Origin: an uncultured Lachnospiraceae bacterium
GTDB lineage: Bacteria > Bacillota_A > Clostridia > Lachnospirales > Lachnospiraceae
Reading direction: 5' to 3'
NCBI GenBank assembly: GCA_946613735.1
Contig: CAMOFS010000106.1
Location: forward strand, 1 to 6,268
Length of the DNA stretch: 6,268 nt
Shown here one piece after another: positions 4,878-6,268 of the stretch. Position numbers and translations under genes: made by a program. How positions within the stretch are numbered: position 1 is the first letter of the stretch; each line of letters opens with the position of its first letter. A model generated the notes under the pieces. That model was given only the letters and a program-made list of their open reading frames with translations, ran no database searches and was not told where the DNA came from.

Positions 4878-5544
4878 AGTTTTTAATGATCCGCCTTACG
4901 GAATCTACCTGATTCTGGAGGTGAGTATGCATCATTCTCTTAACGAAGTCCACGTCTTTCTTCTTTAAACCCTCTATGATGGAAAGATGCTCTTTGATCA
5001 GAGTGTCGTAATTCTTTTCCTCCCTGACATATTCGAACCTGAACCGGTACATCTGCTCCTTTAAGTTATCCACTATGGATAAAAGCCTGGGATTGTCGGC
5101 CGCCTCATAGATGATACTGTGAAAATCTTCATCAGCCTCTACTATGGCCTTAGGGTCATCCGATGCTATAGCATTTTTGAAAGCCTCCATGGATGCCAAA
5201 AGCTTCTCCACGATCTCATCATTGATATTCTTGCATGCCTTTTGCGCAGCCAGTCCGTCCAGAGCCTCCCTTACCTCCAGGACATCGGACAGGTCCTTTT
5301 CCGTCATCCGGGCAACCTGTGCTCCGCGCCTGGGAATGGTGATGGCCAAGCCCTCTTTTTCCAAAAGCCTGATTGCTTCACGCACCGGCGTACGGCTCAC
5401 GCCAAGCTTCTCCGCCAGATGGATCTCCATCAGCCTGTCTCCAGGCGACAGCTCGCCTTTTAGTATGAGATCTCTTAAGGTCAAAAACACCTCATCCCTG
5501 AGGGGCAGATATGAATCAGCATCAAGTGAAAAACCATTCCCCAT
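4867..5544 (-). CDS. GntR family transcriptional regulator, FadR subfamily (FCD ligand-binding domain)
   Basis: This 225-residue regulator has an N-terminal winged helix (12-80): LRDLILKGELSPGDRL, then the recognition helix region LGVSRTPVREAIRLLEKEGL (47-66) and the wing PRRGAQVAR (71-79). The C-terminal FCD domain (85-215) shows the metal-binding set of this subfamily: Asp138 and His142 (DEDFH), His186 (EHLSIIEGL) and His208 (MHTHL). FCD regulators bind small organic acids, often through that metal, and usually repress nearby genes. The start ATG has a good ribosome binding site AGGAGA six bases ahead. It lies 18 bases after ispE and overlaps the DUF1934 gene, so it is inside the operon. 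Its ligand cannot be told from sequence. It may control this operon or an unlinked target; the operon promoter lies outside the window. Confidence 0.93.
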   Translation of the reverse strand: MGNGFSLDADSYLPLRDEVFLTLRDLILKGELSPGDRLMEIHLAEKLGVSRTPVREAIRLLEKEGLAITIPRRGAQVARMTEKDLSDVLEVREALDGLAAQKACKNINDEIVEKLLASMEAFKNAIASDDPKAIVEADEDFHSIIYEAADNPRLLSIVDNLKEQMYRFRFEYVREEKNYDTLIKEHLSIIEGLKKKDVDFVKRMMHTHLQNQVDSVRRIIKNYDK

Positions 5545-5548
5545 AAAT

Positions 5549-5556
5549 CTCTCCTG
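5549..5556 (-). promoter_or_regulatory. Ribosome binding site of the gntR gene
   Basis: The minus strand reads CAGGAGAGATTTATG, placing AGGAGA (5555-5550) five bases before the ATG at 5542-5544. It lies within the 18-base gap after the ispE stop and confirms the GntR start at MGNGFSLD. Confidence 0.7.
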
Positions 5557-5562
5557 TCTGTG

Positions 5563-6268
5563 TCAGCCCACCATCTGTGTGACACGTAAAAAAGAACAAA
5601 GACCTCTTTTCTCCAGATCCGAAATGCACTCTTCGGCGCCGGTCTCATCCTCAAAAAGTCCAAACACCGTGGGGCCGCTGCCCGTCATGAGTGCTCCATA
5701 AGCGCCGGCTTCGAGCATCATGTACTTGATCTCCAAGATCTCGGGCACATCGCTTGTAGTCACAAGCTCCAGAACATTACCGAGCTTACCACCGGCAGCC
5801 CTCCAATCCCCTGCCTCTATGGACTGTAAAAGACCGTCTATATCCGGATGCACATATTCCCCAATGGCATCCAGCCGGCCGTATATCCCCGCCGTGGAGA
5901 CCTCCACATCGGGCTTTGCTATCAAAAGATACGGCATCGTTCCCTTTGGATGAACAGGCTTAAGCACCTCTCCGATCCCCTGGCAAAGGGCAGTCCCACC
6001 ATCTATACAAAAGGGTACGTCCGCACCTACCTTCACTCCGATATCTATAAGCTGCTGTGATGACAGTCCCAGTTCAAAAATCTCATTGGCTCCCTTAAGG
6101 ACAGCAGCCGCATCGGTGCTGCCTCCCGCCATACCTGCCGCCACCGGATTATTCTTGATAAGATGGATGTCCATCCCCAGAGGCATTTTTACTTCATCGG
6201 CCAGAAGCTTCGCAGCCTTGACACAGAGATTGTCGCTGTCCTCCAGCCTCTTATCCGTGCAGGTAAAA
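5563..6268 (-). CDS. ispE: 4-diphosphocytidyl-2-C-methyl-D-erythritol kinase (N-terminus outside window)
   Basis: IspE phosphorylates CDP-methylerythritol with ATP in the cytoplasm, the fourth step of the MEP route to isopentenyl diphosphate. 234 residues are visible; about 50-55 N-terminal residues with GHMP motif 1 and the substrate-binding lysine are missing beyond 6268. The reading frame is open to the edge, so the ATG at 6184-6186 (MPLGMD) is internal and not the start. The fragment opens with TDKRLEDSDNLCVKAAKLL, typical of the region before motif 2. Motif 2 is PVAAGMAGGSTDAAA (fragment residues 41-55), with the presumed catalytic Asp at fragment residue 52. Then come VGADVPFCIDGGTALCQGIGE and the glycine-rich motif 3 MTGSGPTVFGLF (194-205). 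It is the first visible gene of the operon with gntR, DUF1934 and DUF4832 genes. Nothing suggests loss of function in the visible part. Confidence 0.95.
   Translation of the reverse strand, partial: FTCTDKRLEDSDNLCVKAAKLLADEVKMPLGMDIHLIKNNPVAAGMAGGSTDAAAVLKGANEIFELGLSSQQLIDIGVKVGADVPFCIDGGTALCQGIGEVLKPVHPKGTMPYLLIAKPDVEVSTAGIYGRLDAIGEYVHPDIDGLLQSIEAGDWRAAGGKLGNVLELVTTSDVPEILEIKYMMLEAGAYGALMTGSGPTVFGLFEDETGAEECISDLEKRGLCSFLRVTQMVG

Noticed and set aside
5144..5701. 185-residue plus-strand open frame opposite gntR and ispE
   Set aside because: It is a shadow frame with Ser/Arg-rich composition, spanning two real minus-strand genes and their gap.

Overview
The window looks like chromosome of an anaerobic Firmicute, most likely a member of the Lachnospiraceae (Clostridia). 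The reasons are an almost canonical SCIFF peptide (six cysteines, start MKHIKT) with its radical SAM maturase, a DUF1934 protein and a GntR regulator directly behind ispE, a lipoprotein built like an extracytoplasmic trigger factor, and strong AGGAGG-type ribosome binding sites with sigma-A promoters. The genus is not resolved. No rRNA, tRNA, CRISPR array, phage gene or transposase is visible.

Left part (1-1804, minus strand). Read in the direction of transcription there is a 160-residue single-pass membrane protein (1322-1804), then the 47-residue SCIFF precursor scfA (1086-1229) behind its own sigma-A promoter, then its maturase scfB (1-1076). The maturase starts with TTG nine bases after the scfA stop and runs off the left edge before its C-terminal SPASM region is complete. 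This is a ribosomally made, thioether-crosslinked peptide (ranthipeptide) system. It is a known family, but its role in this host is open.

Centre (1805-3080). The 214-base region between the membrane-protein gene and the plus-strand lipoprotein gene is the most information-rich non-coding stretch. Two divergent extended -10 promoters share the same palindromic TTGCAA as their -35 box, each with a 17-base spacer. A short palindrome overlaps that box. The lipoprotein leader then carries a 59-base inverted-repeat element of the TCATTCTGAGCGAAGCGAAG type, which is dispersed in many bacteria, and a smaller inverted repeat just before the ribosome binding site. The lipoprotein (2019-3080) has an FKBP-like prolyl isomerase domain followed by a trigger-factor C-terminal-like helical domain, outside the membrane.

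Right part (3087-6268, minus strand). A tightly packed operon reads ispE (partial, enters from the right edge), gntR-type FCD regulator, DUF1934 protein, DUF4874/DUF4832 exported protein. The gaps are 18 bases, an 11-base overlap and 3 bases. It joins isoprenoid precursor synthesis, a ligand-sensing regulator and an exported glycosidase-like protein of unknown function. The operon ends convergently with the lipoprotein gene, only six bases apart.

No gene-free stretch exceeds 300 bases; the longest is 1805-2018, which is described above. I did not find a convincing wholly undescribed system. The best leads are the shared -35 divergent promoter, the membrane protein next to the SCIFF locus, and the uncharacterised passengers of the ispE operon.
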